A stretch of 64,000 bases of DNA from Monomorium pharaonis (taxonomy: Eukaryota; Arthropoda; Insecta; Hymenoptera; Formicidae): positions 16,932,042-16,996,041 of the forward strand of contig NC_050474.1 of NCBI RefSeq assembly GCF_013373865.1, read 5' to 3'. Each line of letters begins with the position of its first letter. Within the stretch, counting starts at the first letter, position 1. Positions 11,661 to 23,697 of this stretch are shown piece after piece. The position numbers and the translations under genes were made by a program. Under the pieces are notes generated by a model that was given only the letters and a program-made list of their open reading frames with translations, was not told the origin of the DNA and did not search any database.

Positions 11661-12154
11661 TCTTTGGGGTCGAAAGTGCTATACATATTGCTAGTAGTAT
11701 ATGTATGCGGTTTTCCCTGTCTCTTTTTCTGTTGCAATTATTACCTCTTTTTTTCTTCGAAGAAATGAATTACACGTTTGTCATTATTCGCGAACAAATA
11801 TCCTGCGTTGACGAATATTACCTGGCCTTGTTTTAATTCCGAAAATAAAATCGGTTTTACAGAGGCGGTCGTGATTTACGGTGCTGTAGATTAATTTTTT
11901 TTTTTTTTATATATCTCTATCCAAGATTTTCATTTTTATATACACATCTCTCTGTGTCACGTTATTAAACTTTTTTTTTAATAAAAAGGTACGTTATTCG
12001 AAAACATGTCTTGAATGTCCAGTGCGGTGGATGAAAGCAAAAGAATATCGTGTTCCAATAAAATTGGTTTACAGGAATAATCGCGATTTATATACGTCAT
12101 AAAATAGATTAGGTCTTTATTATTTGCGTGTTGCAAAAAATAAAAAGGAGGACT
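11661..12154. other. Spacer between CpG island 1 and a repeat cluster
   Basis: AT-rich sequence with poly-T tracts (for example near 11898-11908). No gene or structured repeat is supported. Confidence 0.6.
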
Positions 12155-12461
12155 CTAGTAGTACAAAACATTGGTATAATATTGGGAAATAGTGTAAAGA
12201 CAATATTTTCAACATTAGTCAAAACGCTTCACCTTGTTTAGTCAATTTGTCTAAGCAGCAACATTGGTTTAGTATTGGTTTAACATTGGGCCAATGTTGA
12301 ACTAATCAATTTTTTATATTGGACATTAATTGGATTCTAATTTGGAACCAACATTTTATGATTAATATTGGCGTTACATTGGAAAAACATTGGTCAATGC
12401 ACTTCCAATATAACCAAAGTCAATATTAAGCAATGTACTGCTAATGCATTGTACTACTAGG
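12155..12461. mobile_element. ATTGG-rich TIR element, tandem copy A
   Basis: The element begins CTAGTAGTACAAAACATTGG and ends ATGCATTGTACTACTAGG, whose complement begins CCTAGTAGTACAAT, so the ends are inverted. The interior carries about a dozen CCAATRTT/AATATTGG words. It directly abuts a second related copy (12461-12921), so the two form a head-to-tail dimer. Confidence 0.7.
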
Positions 12462-12921
12462 GTAGTAGTACAAAACATTGGTGCAATATTGGGAAATAAT
12501 AACTACCTAGCAAACACAAAGTTACATGTAACGTGCCTGTTAGTTGTAATTTCCCATTTAATAATACAATTGTAATATAACACGTGTTATATTACAATTA
12601 CATTGTTGAGTGGGAAATTACAACTAACTGGCACGTTACGTGTAACTTGGTGTTTGGTGGGTAAAGACAATATTTCCGACATTGGTCGAATATTGTAAAG
12701 TAGATGCTTAATTCATATTATTTAGCCAATTTGTTTAAGCAGCAATATTGGTTCAACATTAGACCAATATTGAACCAATTAATTTTTCATATTAGACATT
12801 AATTACATTTTAATTTGGAACCAATATTTTATGATCAATATTGGCGTTACATTAAATAAACATTGGCCCAATGCACTTCCAATATTAGCCTAATGTATTG
12901 TCACTGTATTGTGCCACTAGG
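12461..12921. mobile_element. ATTGG-rich TIR element, tandem copy B, interrupted by a MITE
   Basis: Diverged second copy of the preceding unit. It shares TAGTAGTACAAAACATTGG at the left, the block AAGCAGCAAYATTGGTT in the middle, TTGGCGTTACATT, and GTGCCACTAGGG at the right. The sequence is interrupted after GGGAAATAATAACTA by the family 1 MITE at 12506-12661 and resumes at GTAAAGACAATATTT. Copy A preserves the uninterrupted version (GGGAAATAGTGTAAAGACAA). Confidence 0.7.
12506..12661. mobile_element. Fold-back MITE, family 1, copy 2 (nested)
   Basis: Same element as 9659-9812: ends AGCAAACACAAAGTTACAT and CACCAAACACCAAGTTACAC, with the same internal TTGTAATATAACACGTGTTA palindrome core. It is inserted inside copy B of the ATTGG-rich element, so it is younger than that tandem duplication. 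Confidence 0.85.
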
Positions 12922-12989
12922 GGAGGATCACAAAGTTATTTGTTGAAATTTCGGGATTCACCGGAAGCTCAGGTTAAATTGAGTTACGA

Positions 12990-13751
12990 ATGACAATTAG
13001 GCGCGAAGTGGGACATGGGAGGACGAGTTGACGGCGGCGTGGCGCGGCGGTACGACGAGGGTCAGTAGTCGAGCCCCGTCGTTGCGCCGCCCTTGCGCGC
13101 GGACTACGTGCCGGCACGTGCGCGTTACGCCGCGGCGCGCGTGCTACCCTTCCGCTCCTACCACAGATCCGCTGGCCGCGTCGCAGGACGAGGCCCGCCT
13201 CGCTGCTCTGTCGCGGAGTCAATGCCGCCGCCGTCGGCTCCGTCTCGCCCCGTGACCGGCTGTCAGCAGTGAACGAACGACGAGCAACGCGACGCCGATT
13301 CGCCTCTTACGCCGTCGCCTTACGTATACGCGAGAGGGTAGAGAGGACCGGGCGCGCGTTGCGTTACGCGCCTGGAACGAAAGCGCGGAGATCGGAGCGA
13401 AATCAATCCACACGGACGCGGCGCCGCGCGCGATAACGGCCGGGAAGGCCACGTGTCGTTTGCATGCGCAACGTAACGTACGTTATCGCGTTGCCGTTAT
13501 CGCGCGACGAGTGAGCGTGCGGCACGGTCCCGTCCGCTCGCTCGCTCGCTCGCTCGCTCGAGGCTCGAGCGAGCCGCGAATCGATGCCGCCGCGCCGCGA
13601 GTCGGAGCCTCGAGCGCCGAGCGGCTAACACGCGACCGCATCGTCCGCTTCAACGGAGCGACGACGGACGGCCGAGTGCACCACGAGGATCTTGGACGTG
13701 TTCCTGGAGCGCCCGCCGCCGCGGAACCATTTTTCATTCCTCTTGCAACAG
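12990..13751 (+). promoter_or_regulatory. CpG-rich island 2, candidate promoter and non-coding first exon of KCNQ
   Basis: About 760 bases of very CpG-dense DNA inside AT-rich sequence, with a short (GCTC)n run at about 13535-13560 and CACGTG near 13110. It ends at a good donor, CAACAG|GTACGC (exon end 13751), after which the sequence returns toward AT-rich. I propose transcription of KCNQ starts in this island and the first, untranslated exon is spliced to the acceptor at 30908. The long open frames over the island on both strands (for example 13460-13999) are arginine/alanine-rich GC artefacts with no family match. The start site is not determined. Confidence 0.45.
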
Positions 13752-14025
13752 GTACGCTTAAAAATCTCGACTCGAAACTCGAGCAGTGGGACCCGCTTGC
13801 AGGGATTTCCGCAGGGATTTCCCCCAAAATTTTCCCACTGTTTAATTGTCACGGGAAATCTTGGGGGGATAATAAAAATACCGTGGATATCTTCCGACAT
13901 ACTTTCTCTCCCCTCCCCCACACAAAATCCCCTATGACGATAAGAAAGCTCAAATTTAGGGATACATCCGTCACCCGACAACTCTTTGGTCACGATTGAC
14001 TGACTTGCTAATTGTCACTATGCAC

Positions 14026-14820
14026 TCTGAATTGCAATCAGTGTATTATCACTGATTTGCAGTGGTATATTTATGGTTGTGATAATCAGTGAGTGTTTAC
14101 TGTCTTTTAGTGACTTGTACTACAGAATTTATAGTATATAATCATAGAAAGATCGGTATGTTTATTTCACAGATTGACAAGTGATAAGTATATCACTGAA
14201 AGTCAGTGTATTTCCATCTTCGCTGATTTCACTGATTTTTCATAAATAGTAATTTAGAGAGTAAATTATGAAAAAAGTGTTTAAAAATGCTTTACTTTTA
14301 CGCTTGTTTTCTTTTATCACTTACTTTCTGAACGACAACCAGTGTATATTCACTCATTTGCGATACTTATAACTGTGATTATAACCAGTAAATATTCATT
14401 GTCTTTCATTAGTTTTGTCTTCAGAATTAGTGTATCACTGAAAGATTAGTTAAATAAAGTATTATAAATATGTCACTGAAAGTCAATGTATTTTCACGCT
14501 CAAAGTTTTAGTCGGTTTTTTACTTTGACTGTATTTTAAAGAGTAAAAACGCTTTAAACATCAAAACGTTTAAATTAAAAGATTTTAACCTCTCAAATTG
14601 CAATCAGTGGATGTTTATTGATTCGCAGTGGCATACTTATAATTGTGATAACCAGTGAATATTCATTGTCTCTCAGTGATTTTACAGAATTAGTGTATTG
14701 TCACTGAAAGATCAGTGTATTATCACTAATTTCGTCGAGTTTCACTGATTGTGATTTGAAGAGATTTTAAATATATTAGTGTTTTAAATTTAAACGTTTA
14801 AGAATTAAAACGTTTCTAGG
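14026..14820. repeat. Three diverged tandem units rich in CACTGAT/ATCAGTG words
   Basis: Units start at about 14028, 14328 and 14592. Each begins TGAATTGCAATCAGTG-like, then CACTGATTTGCAGTGG, TTGTGATAAYCAGTG, a TTTACTGTCTTTTAGTGA-like block, then CAGAATTAGTGTAT and TCACTGAAAG. The units are about 265-300 bases long and imperfect. CACTGA and its complement alternate, so each unit can also fold on itself. The array starts about 280 bases after the proposed first-exon donor. Confidence 0.65.
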
Positions 14821-15660
14821 TATTTGTAAAATGGAGAGAGAAGTAAAGCATTTTAATATTAAAAAATTAAACACTTAAAAAATGTTGCTATCAATTGATC
14901 TATATTGATGTAAAATCTTGATGCTCGCAGTATATCTTGATTTCTTAATAACTCGCCTTAAAATTGCATACCGAGAGAGTTGGCGTTCGAGTTCACATCA
15001 ACCTAAATGTAAATGTCGCGATGATGATATTAAACCGCTCGACGGTCGAGCGTAAGATTGTGAAATTCATTCAGTTCGTTTCCAAGTCTGTTAAACGTCC
15101 TTTTAAGGAAGTTGGTATAAAAGAGAAAACATTCAATTACGTGAAGTAATTCTTAGAATTGTTGTCCGTGAGGGGTTGGGCCCTTAGGGTGAAGATGACA
15201 TCATTTTTTTAAGTGCCGAACGTCTTAAATTGATGAGGGAACGTTATTATTTTCTCAGGAATTTATGGCTTGTCAATTTTGCTCGCGAGAGGAGAAACGT
15301 TATGGAAAAGTTTTTCGTATGACTACACGCGACATCGTGCATGTGCATGTCGAAGCGTGAAGATCGCAGGGCTCAGATAGCTAGATATACATCTGAGAGC
15401 CTTATCGGTCGTCCCGTAATCTTTAATATATGTATGTATATATATTATATGCGCCACCACGTGGATCACAAGATTGCGCCGAAACGTTTTTCATCGTGAC
15501 TCATGACACGCAACGCGCGTGAATAAGCTGCCCATGAAAAAACCGTGAGAGAAGAATGGTCTCTTATCACATTAACGTCACAAAGAATAATTAACGCTAA
15601 GTAACTCCGTTGAGAAAAAGCGACTGTTTTTTGACTCTAGTATAGTCATTTCTCATAATT

Positions 15661-15684
15661 GTGTGTGTGTGTGTGTGTGTGTGT
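15661..15684. repeat. (GT)12 microsatellite
   Basis: Twelve uninterrupted GT dinucleotides. Confidence 0.95.
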
Positions 15685-17952
15685 ATCGCCGAGTGATTCA
15701 TGTTTTATGACATAGAAGAAACGGTATCAAACATGAAATTAAAACTAAAATATTCTATTTAACAATATCATTGCTTCATATAAGCAAGAAATCGTATTCT
15801 TATTTAATGATATTCTTGCTAACACAATTCAATTTTTTTTTAAGAATTTGATCTTGATAACCTGAAATTTCAGTATCATACATTTTTATTTTCGTATAAT
15901 ATAATTTTAAGTAGTCATTTAAAAAGAGCGATCGATGTTTAGCCAGAAATTGTGCATTTCAGAAATTCAAGGCTGACAAATATGTTTTATAAAGGTTACG
16001 AAAGCTTTGCATTGTAATTATATTTGCATCTTGAATTGTTAATGAATTTTTATTGAAGAGTGCAAAAGTTTTGCAAAGAAGAAAAATGTAAAATTGACAA
16101 TTAGAATATAACTGATTGCTCTATGGATAATTTCTTTGTTCTAACTTGGTAGTTTCATGTTGTTTGATTATTTACCCCTTCAAACGCTCACATCACCTTC
16201 GCTCTATTTGTTAGTGATATTCGCTAATTACATATCGATCCGTAGCCAGATATTTGCATTATTCTCGCCTCGATAGTGATAGAATAATGGATGCTCCATT
16301 TCCGTTAGTATCAACTTCACCGGACGTTCCCTTTTTGCACCGCCTCGAATTTGTTAGCATGCATTATTGTTGCAAAAAAAAAAAGAGAGGAAAATAGGTG
16401 GATTTTCTCTGCGCTTGTTCGAAATAACGAGACGGTCGCTTTTATCTCTTGCGCGGCGATCTTTTCTTTGTAGTCTAAAATATCAAGCCGCAGATTAGCC
16501 TACTTTCCCAATTATTCTGAAGCTTTGCTTCTGTACAAAGGAGAATACGAGATGGACGTAATTACATGTTATTCTCCTCGACGTGTGATACACTCTCGGG
16601 AAATAGAGCAACGAGTATCGTGAATGAGCTTTTCATTAGGAACTAACAATGATCTTGCACTGCAGATGAGAATTAGCGCAGAAATCTTTAAAATTATTTT
16701 TATGTTGAACAAATTTGTCAGTGTTGTCAATTTGTCGAAAATGCAGTATCATGTTACGGAATATGTTAATTCTTTGCAAGGTAATCAATAACAAGATATA
16801 GGAGCTTCTCAGAACTATCAATTTTCCTTTCTAGTTCTTGTTCCTATGAATAAAGGAAGAGCCAACATTGACATCTTTGTTTTTGGATAGTTTTTTAAAA
16901 AAGCAAAGAATAAAACTTTGAAAATATAAACTAGAAAGCGTCTTCTATTAAATATGGTATAGCAGTTTTATAATGCTGCTTTACCTTCTGTAATAATTAA
17001 TATTTTTACAGAAAACAAAGTGAATGTTTGCAAACCTGACATAGTAAGTTATATTTTCTTTTTTTTTTAACAGTGCATTAGTGGTACAAAGTATTTATAA
17101 ATTAATATATTCAAACATTTTTAGAAACCATTAATTTGATATAAATATTTTTTTTAATTATACTTTTTTATTTTTTATTATATATAAAGCTTAGAATAGG
17201 TTAGTTAATTTGTTTTTAATAGTACATTTTATATAAAGAAAAGGCTGAATGTATGAACTATAGGTTTTAAGTTTTTAATTATCCAAGCAGATCATATTTT
17301 TATTAATATTAATATTAGTGCAACTTGAGTTTCCGAGGAATAAGGAGGTATTGTTTTAAGAGAAAATGCCAATATTAGCGAGTTTTTATTAAAAAACTGA
17401 ATCTATTTTAATGCAATATTTTTTTCTTTTATTTTTTAATATCTTTTGTTATCTGTCTCAAATAATGAAAACGTGATTAACTTTATTTTTTCTCTTTTTT
17501 TGAAATAATTTTTAAAAAAGATAAGGAGAGATTTGAAAATAGCTTTTCACATCTAATTAAGAATTAAATATTATTCTAACAAGAACCGTGACTCATTAAA
17601 TGTCCGTTGTTTCACACGTGGACAATGCAAGCTGGGACATTAGCAAAATTGCTCGTCAAACATCGACGTAATTAAGTCGACGTGAGCCATGGGTCACTGA
17701 AAAATGCTATGTGCACGCGATAAAGGGAGTGAGAAAGGGCACAATGTCACGCGATATCGCAAAAGTATGAATATACATGCATGTTCGACGATGATTCTTA
17801 AATATCAATTTTTAATGCTCAATTTCAAGGCATCTTACCGCGACCACACCTTTTCACTATAACTCATTGTCAGTGTAATTCAGTGTAAAAAAAGTGAGTG
17901 TTTTAAATAATGTTGCAATAACATCTCAAGTTTCTTGCAATTTTAGCTATTT

Positions 17953-18303
17953 TTATGGGCGTATCCAGGATTTTTGGGGGGAGAATTTTTATCAATAACG
18001 TTAACTCATGATGCAATAATTTTTTGTGTTAACGCATTGCTTTTTTGGATGTTTTAGAGCTTAGAATATCTAATTCTTATTTTCAATGAGAACAATTAGA
18101 GTTTACCATAACTTTTAAAATCATAACTTTTAAATCATAACTTCCACATTTTCCTGAAGAAAACAATATTTTACATAATACGAAGAACTTTATTTATGGT
18201 TAAAAGTAAAATCATATTCCATAATTAACAATGAAAAATGAATAATAAATTTCAGGGAGCGAGGGTTAAAGCTCTCAAATCTATCCCCTAGGGGTACACC
18301 TAT
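17953..18303. mobile_element. Possible decayed TIR element (GGGCGTATCCAGG end)
   Basis: The left end TATGGGCGTATCCAGGATTT and the complement of the right end (TAGGTGTACCCCTAGGGGAT) are only loosely alike, but a G-rich start reading GGGCGTA-CCAGG followed by a GGGGGG run is common in insect DNA repeats. Kept at low confidence. Confidence 0.3.
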
Positions 18304-18469
18304 AACTATTTTAATTACTATCATGCACATGGATCCAATATACACATAACTAAAACACATATACTCTTTGTTTAATTTATCTGTAAGAAAGTTAATATTC
18401 TTCAAAATAAAATATTTGATACCTTGAATAATGCGTTGAACACAATAAATTAAGAAGAATTAATAAGCA

Positions 18470-19460
18470 ATGTTTAAAACAATATTTTACGTCTAAATAA
18501 AAAATATAATTATTTTACTTAAATAATGAGAAAATAATATAATTATTTTATCTAAATAACGAAGAAATAATAAAATAGATCAATTTGTTTTACGGATCTG
18601 ATAGAAATGTTTATTTCTTATCGTAGAGAAATTTTGAGACTCACGTTTTTTTCGGGTATTGTTTATACAGTTTATAGGCTTAGCAGTATGGAGTTTTTTT
18701 CTCACTTAAGAGGAAACTCGAGACAGATCTGTTTTCTCGATTAAATACAATAATTTTTCTCACAAGAATTTGTCTTATTGTTTGGAAATTCTTTTCCTGG
18801 ATGAAAGTACATGTGTTACCACTAATTTGGATTATAGAATTTATGTCAAAAACGGAAAACAATTTTGTAATTCACGATACTTTTACCACTTCTTAGTCAA
18901 ATATAGCGTATGGAGCGTTACGTCGTAATAATATTTGCTTGATATAAAATGATCTACAATTTGTACTCACGAAATTCGAAGCTCCAGACACATAAATGAC
19001 AGGAACAAACAGTGTCGAGTTCTTAAAGTTGATTTTGATGTCTAATTGAGATGAAAATGTTCGAAGATTTAGGCGTTCTTGTACGTAAAAAGTTGATAAG
19101 TAAAGCAACATGAAAGAAATTTTGTTTGTCCTCGACATAAAGTTTAATTCACAGGCTGATATTAATATGTATATCTTTCATTTAATATGTGTACTTTTCG
19201 TTGTAAGTTTGGAAAAGAATTTCCAATCTATAAAAGAAATCTTGTTAATGATGTGCACTAACCTATGTTATCGATCCCGGATCAAGTTTGGCTATCATTC
19301 CAGGATCCTCTTTATCTTATAGCGTGCTCTAATTTTAATATCATTATGCTCGATATATGAATAAAATCTATGCTTTGCCTAATCTATCTAACTCTAACAG
19401 TATTATATAATTTTTTTATTTTTTATCGTTTTTTCATATTTTTCATTGTTATTTCCGTAT

Positions 19461-19497
<37 letters not shown>

Positions 19498-19960
19498 AGC
19501 TTGAAAAATATGACTAAATAATTAAAGAGAGTATAAAGTTTAAAACAGTATTTAATTGTCGATTATAAATTAAGAACATTATTTTATTTGAATAATGAAA
19601 TAATAACAATCGACCATTTTGTTTATGCGGATCTAATAGAAACGTTTATTTCATTTCATAAAAATTTTGAAATTGACATTTTCTCTAGATGTCAAGTTTG
19701 GGCGTGTCGGTATTGAGTTTTTTTTCACTTATCCAACAGTAAAGCGCTCTCGAACTTTAATATCATCGTGCTCGACAAGTCGATTTAGGCTGTTTCTTAA
19801 CACCTTATCTTCATCAAATTACGATGAAAAGCGAAATGATGTTCCATGTAATGCAATAATATGTTCTTTATACATATTGCGTCACTTGGATCGTAACAAA
19901 TGATATCGATTAACGAATTGGTGTGGAAAGAACATATAGTTAGGCACTTCGAATGACTGT
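18470..19960. repeat. Diverged duplicated segments in the first intron
   Basis: The block at about 18585-18710 (GGATCTGATAGAAATGTTTA, then TATGGAGTTTTTTTCTCACT) recurs at about 19635-19730 (GGATCTAATAGAAACGTTTA, then ATTGAGTTTTTTTTCACTTA). A further shared piece, GCTCTAATTTTAATATCATT at about 19326, recurs as GCTCTCGAACTTTAATATCA at about 19745. A poly(A) run of 29 at 19465-19493 lies between them. The unit looks like a duplicated interspersed repeat; no coding capacity is visible. Confidence 0.5.
19465..19493. repeat. Poly(A) tract, 29 bases
   Basis: Uninterrupted run of A. It could be the tail of a retroposed copy, but no target duplication or retrotransposon body was recognised. Confidence 0.9.
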
Positions 19961-20379
19961 TTGACAAATTTAGCGCGCACAAGAGATGTTTTACTGAGTG
20001 CCAAGTGCTAAGTGAAAGCGCTGAAGTGAAGAAAATGTCAGTGGAACTTTTGGCTGTTGACTGAAGTAGTTAAATTCGATGTGTCATACGGCAGATAACC
20101 ATGCCTCAATCTCCTTATTTCGTGAATAATATTTGGAACATTCCAGTAACTGAACAATTCAAACGCTTTGAATTTCGAGCTTGAACTTTGAACTTTCAAA
20201 TCTTTCAGATCTATGTATAGGTACGAACATAGAACCTGAATTCAAGTAAAATGTTATGAAGTAGTCATAATAGAATTTAGTAGAAGATAAATAACAAAAA
20301 TATTTCTATTTGCAACAAATACATACATTTTTATGAGCATTTTCTTTTAAATGTAATGAATTATTTATGTATAAATGTA

Positions 20380-20965
20380 CAAAATTTTGTGTTAAATTTA
20401 ACACATTTTACATGTCCCAGTTTAGCCACTTAATTTAACATAAAACAAACGTGTTAAAAAATAACACAAGTAATATGTAAAAGATTTTAACTTAAAAATA
20501 TTTTTACTGACATGTGTTCAATGTTAAATTTAAGTAAAATAAAATATTATTTTAACCATTTGAAAAAAGTAGTTGTGTATGGTTTTGATGAAATTAAAAT
20601 GTTAAATTGACATAATCTATGTAATAAAAACTTTGGCGGGAACCAAACAACAGAAGACAGCAAAATCTTTATAATTAATGACATAAGAAATATGTCCATT
20701 TAACACATGATAACTGTTATAAAAAAAAAGTAACATAATTTATTTGTTAACTTTAACATATAAAATATGTGACAAAAAAATTATGTATTTACATATAAAT
20801 TGTATTATTGTAACTCTAGAAAATGATTAATTTAAGTTTAACTTACAAAAATCTAAGTAACAACGATATGTTAAATTAACATACATTTGTGTTAGAAATT
20901 TAACACAAAACTTTTTACATAGGAAAATTTTAACACAAATAGAAAATGTTTTTTACTGTGTGTAT
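20380..20965. repeat. AT-rich repeat with GTGTTAAATTTAACAC termini
   Basis: The left part has AAAATTTTGTGTTAAATTTA followed by ACACATTTTAC. The right part has TTAGAAATTTAACACAAAAC, then TAACACAAATAGAAAATGTT and TTTTACTGTGTG. The two ends are inverted relative to each other, and many GTTAAA/TTTAAC words lie between. The right-end signature recurs at about 63075-63178, and a relative occupies about 24130-24490. Confidence 0.5.
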
Positions 20966-21849
20966 AATATGATATTTGGATATAATATTTTTATTTATTC
21001 CAATTATTGTGTTTTGAAATTGCAAGAATTGCGTTACACAGTTTGATTATTAATTCTAATTATTGAACAAATAACATGAAATTTAACTCTTGAATCATGT
21101 GGGATTACATTAATTCCAGCAAGTTTAAAACTGTTGTTTTTTCTTCTAAGTATGCAAATGTATAGCTGAAGTTTTGATTTTTAATTAGTCTGAAGTTAAC
21201 AAATTTTTATGTTTATTTATGTTTTTATAATAAATCGTTTATTAAAAAAAGACAAATCTTTGTTTTATATTTTTTATACTCTGGTTCACGGAGGTTTAGT
21301 ACAATATATTATTATTCTATAATATGCAAAATTGTAAAATTAAAAAAATGTTATTTTTTTATCTTAAATATTTATTATAATTTCCTGATTGATTAGTTTG
21401 AAAAATTAAATTTATTAAATTTTCTTTTAAAAATAATATTTAATTATTACTGCAAAAAGCACATACACATTATAATCGGAAAAACTTCTGTTATGGAGTT
21501 TACAAGGTAAATTCTCAAAACAAAAGTCAATTTTGCGAATTTTTAGTGGAAAAACTGAAGAAGATAGAGAATAGCGTTTTATTGTAAAAATTATATATAT
21601 TTTTTTGTTTAATATTTGAATATTCTGAAAAAAATAATATAAAATGGCATTTCTAATAAAGTTTTCTTAAATTATGTATGTAAGAACGCGCAATTATTAT
21701 ATCTTGCTAATGACATGACCGATTAACTTGCAATTTTACATACTTTTTTTAGACATTAAAAACCAATGCTTTGTGAAAGATTCATTTTTCTTACAATACC
21801 TACTTTCTTATTATAACTAGAAGAAACGAGCCAAATATAAGTGGAAAAT

Positions 21850-23040
21850 TACAATGTTAACTTTAGCCACACGAAAAAAAAATTTTGCTACCAAAAAGAA
21901 TCATTTATTTAATTTACTTTTTTTCTAGTAAGTAATTGTTATCTTTAACAAAGACTATTTTTTGATAAGGTGTCTTAGAATATATTTATTATAAATTTCG
22001 AGAAAACTCGTTACCATATATTAAAAAAAAACATTTTGTATTTTTTCGAGAATTATGATAAAATTATAAAATGAAAAATCAAAATATAAATTATGAGAAT
22101 ATATAAATAAAGAAATAGAATTTTTATTTTAGCTTAATATTCTTGAAGTATTAAATTACTAGAGCTTACAATATATTTTGAATTGATTTGATGCTTATGA
22201 TCAATTTATGATACACTTGTGGCTATATAAACTTATAAAATATGTGAAATAAATAATATTCGCTTACTTTTTTAAGCTGTATTTTCTAAATTAGAAATAA
22301 CATATATATTATTATTAATACATTACTTCTAATCGACCGTAATATGTTAAACATATCAATGAGTTTTAAATCGCCTATAATGGTCGAACATCAGATCTTA
22401 GTGACGGATATGATTGTTTCTCTATTAAATTTAATTTTCTTTAGCTTTTATTTTAAACTGCGCGCCGACAGAATTCGTCAAATATATATATATATTTATT
22501 AGTATGTGGGTTTTTAACTATACCATATCATGATTTTATTTAAAAACCAAAAGTATTTACTATAATTACATCATTTCCTATAAACGAGCGTTAAAAAGTT
22601 ATGCATGGATGTATTTAAACCATATTTCTTATTATATTATTCACTTTTGTAGACTGATTGAAACCAAACCACAACAAATAATCTACTATTATTTAAAGCC
22701 TTTAATGAGTTCAACATTGGATTGATATCTATTATTAGTTTAGAAAAATTATCGATTCATCATCTTACCCTCTTCGTCATATTATCCCCCTTTCTCCTAC
22801 ACCATTCTTAATCAGAATCATTGAAAGAGTGAATAGTCATTGATGATCACAGTTATATTAAAATTATATTGAAGTGTAACATTGCAAATTAATAAAAGTT
22901 TATTGGTTCAGACTCAAACAATATATTTTTCTGTGTGCACACATAGAACTTTATTTTAAGTAAATATTACTCATATATTAAATAAATAATGTGTGTGTAT
23001 TTTAAGATTAGCAAGAAAATATTTTTTGGAAATATATTCA
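21850..23040. repeat. Decayed interspersed repeat with inverted ends
   Basis: The left part (about 21880-22020) carries AGTAATTGTTATCTTTAACA and TTAGAATATATTTATTATAA. The right part (about 22950-23040) carries the reverse arrangement (AAGTAAATATTACTCATATA, then TTTTAAGATTAGCAAGAAAA). The same signature pair recurs at about 25180-25320 and 25590-25690, and part of it at 55400-55480. This fits an old TIR element present several times in the window. The segment at about 22345-22480 inside it belongs to the palindrome family described at 35030-35585. Confidence 0.45.
22345..22480. repeat. Single-arm relative of the 35-kb palindrome family
   Basis: It shares, in the same order as the left arm at 35035-35145, AAACATATCAATGAGTTTTA, a GATCGCCTA/AAATCGCCTATA-like block, CAGATCTTAGTGACGG, ATTAAATTTAATTTTC and AAACTGCGCGCCGACAG followed by TTCGTC. 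The second arm is absent. Confidence 0.65.
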
Positions 23041-23532
23041 TTATTTCCAAAAAGAAAATTAAAAATTGATTAATTTCTCGTCTTAGCACGGGAATGATTT
23101 TTCTGAAGACAGCTGATATTTTTTTCAAACGCAATATTTTGAACAATGATTACGTTAAGCATTAGATCTATGTTTTAACTGTAAAAAGCTTGTACCATTT
23201 TATTTCCTAATGAATTCTGTGGAAGAATCTGTGATCACCATAAATGTCGTTTTCGAAATATTATTCCAATCATGCATAGTGGTATTATTTTATATAATTT
23301 TTTAACAAAATTAAAATGTAGAGAAGAGTATGTTGTTTACAATGGAATAAAAATGACTGCTTAAAATTTTTCCGTTTTTTAATAAAAAGATAATCTTATT
23401 TTGACTTGTCTAAACGTGCTGCTTTGATTAGCTTGAATTTATATTTGAAAAGGGATGGTCCCGTTTGCTTACAATCCCGATTGCCTACAGCTTTGTTTGC
23501 ACATACGAAAATAATTAAGGTACAAAAGTATG

Positions 23533-23697
23533 ATTGCACACATGACATTATTGCGCACATACACATTGCACACAACAATATTACACACGTGCACATTGCA
23601 CACATGACATTGCGCACTTGCACATTGCACACATGATACTATTGCACTGATATACATTACACATATGACATTATTGCACACATGCACCTTGCACACG
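23533..23697. repeat. Minisatellite of CA/TG-rich units
   Basis: About five imperfect units of roughly 30-35 bases built from ATTGCACACATGACATT and GCACACATGCACATT. Alternating purine-pyrimidine steps (CACACATG, GCGCACATACAC) dominate. The cysteine-rich or histidine-rich reading frames across it on both strands are repeat artefacts. Confidence 0.8.

Noticed and set aside
13460..13999. 179-codon open frame on the + strand across CpG island 2, and overlapping frames on the - strand (13483-13993)
   Set aside because: Arginine/alanine-rich in all frames because stop codons are rare in GC-rich DNA; no family pattern, and a good donor at 13752 cuts through the frame.
23396..23696. Cysteine-rich and histidine-rich frames on both strands
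   Set aside because: They are translations of the CA/TG minisatellite; every frame is open because of the repeat unit.
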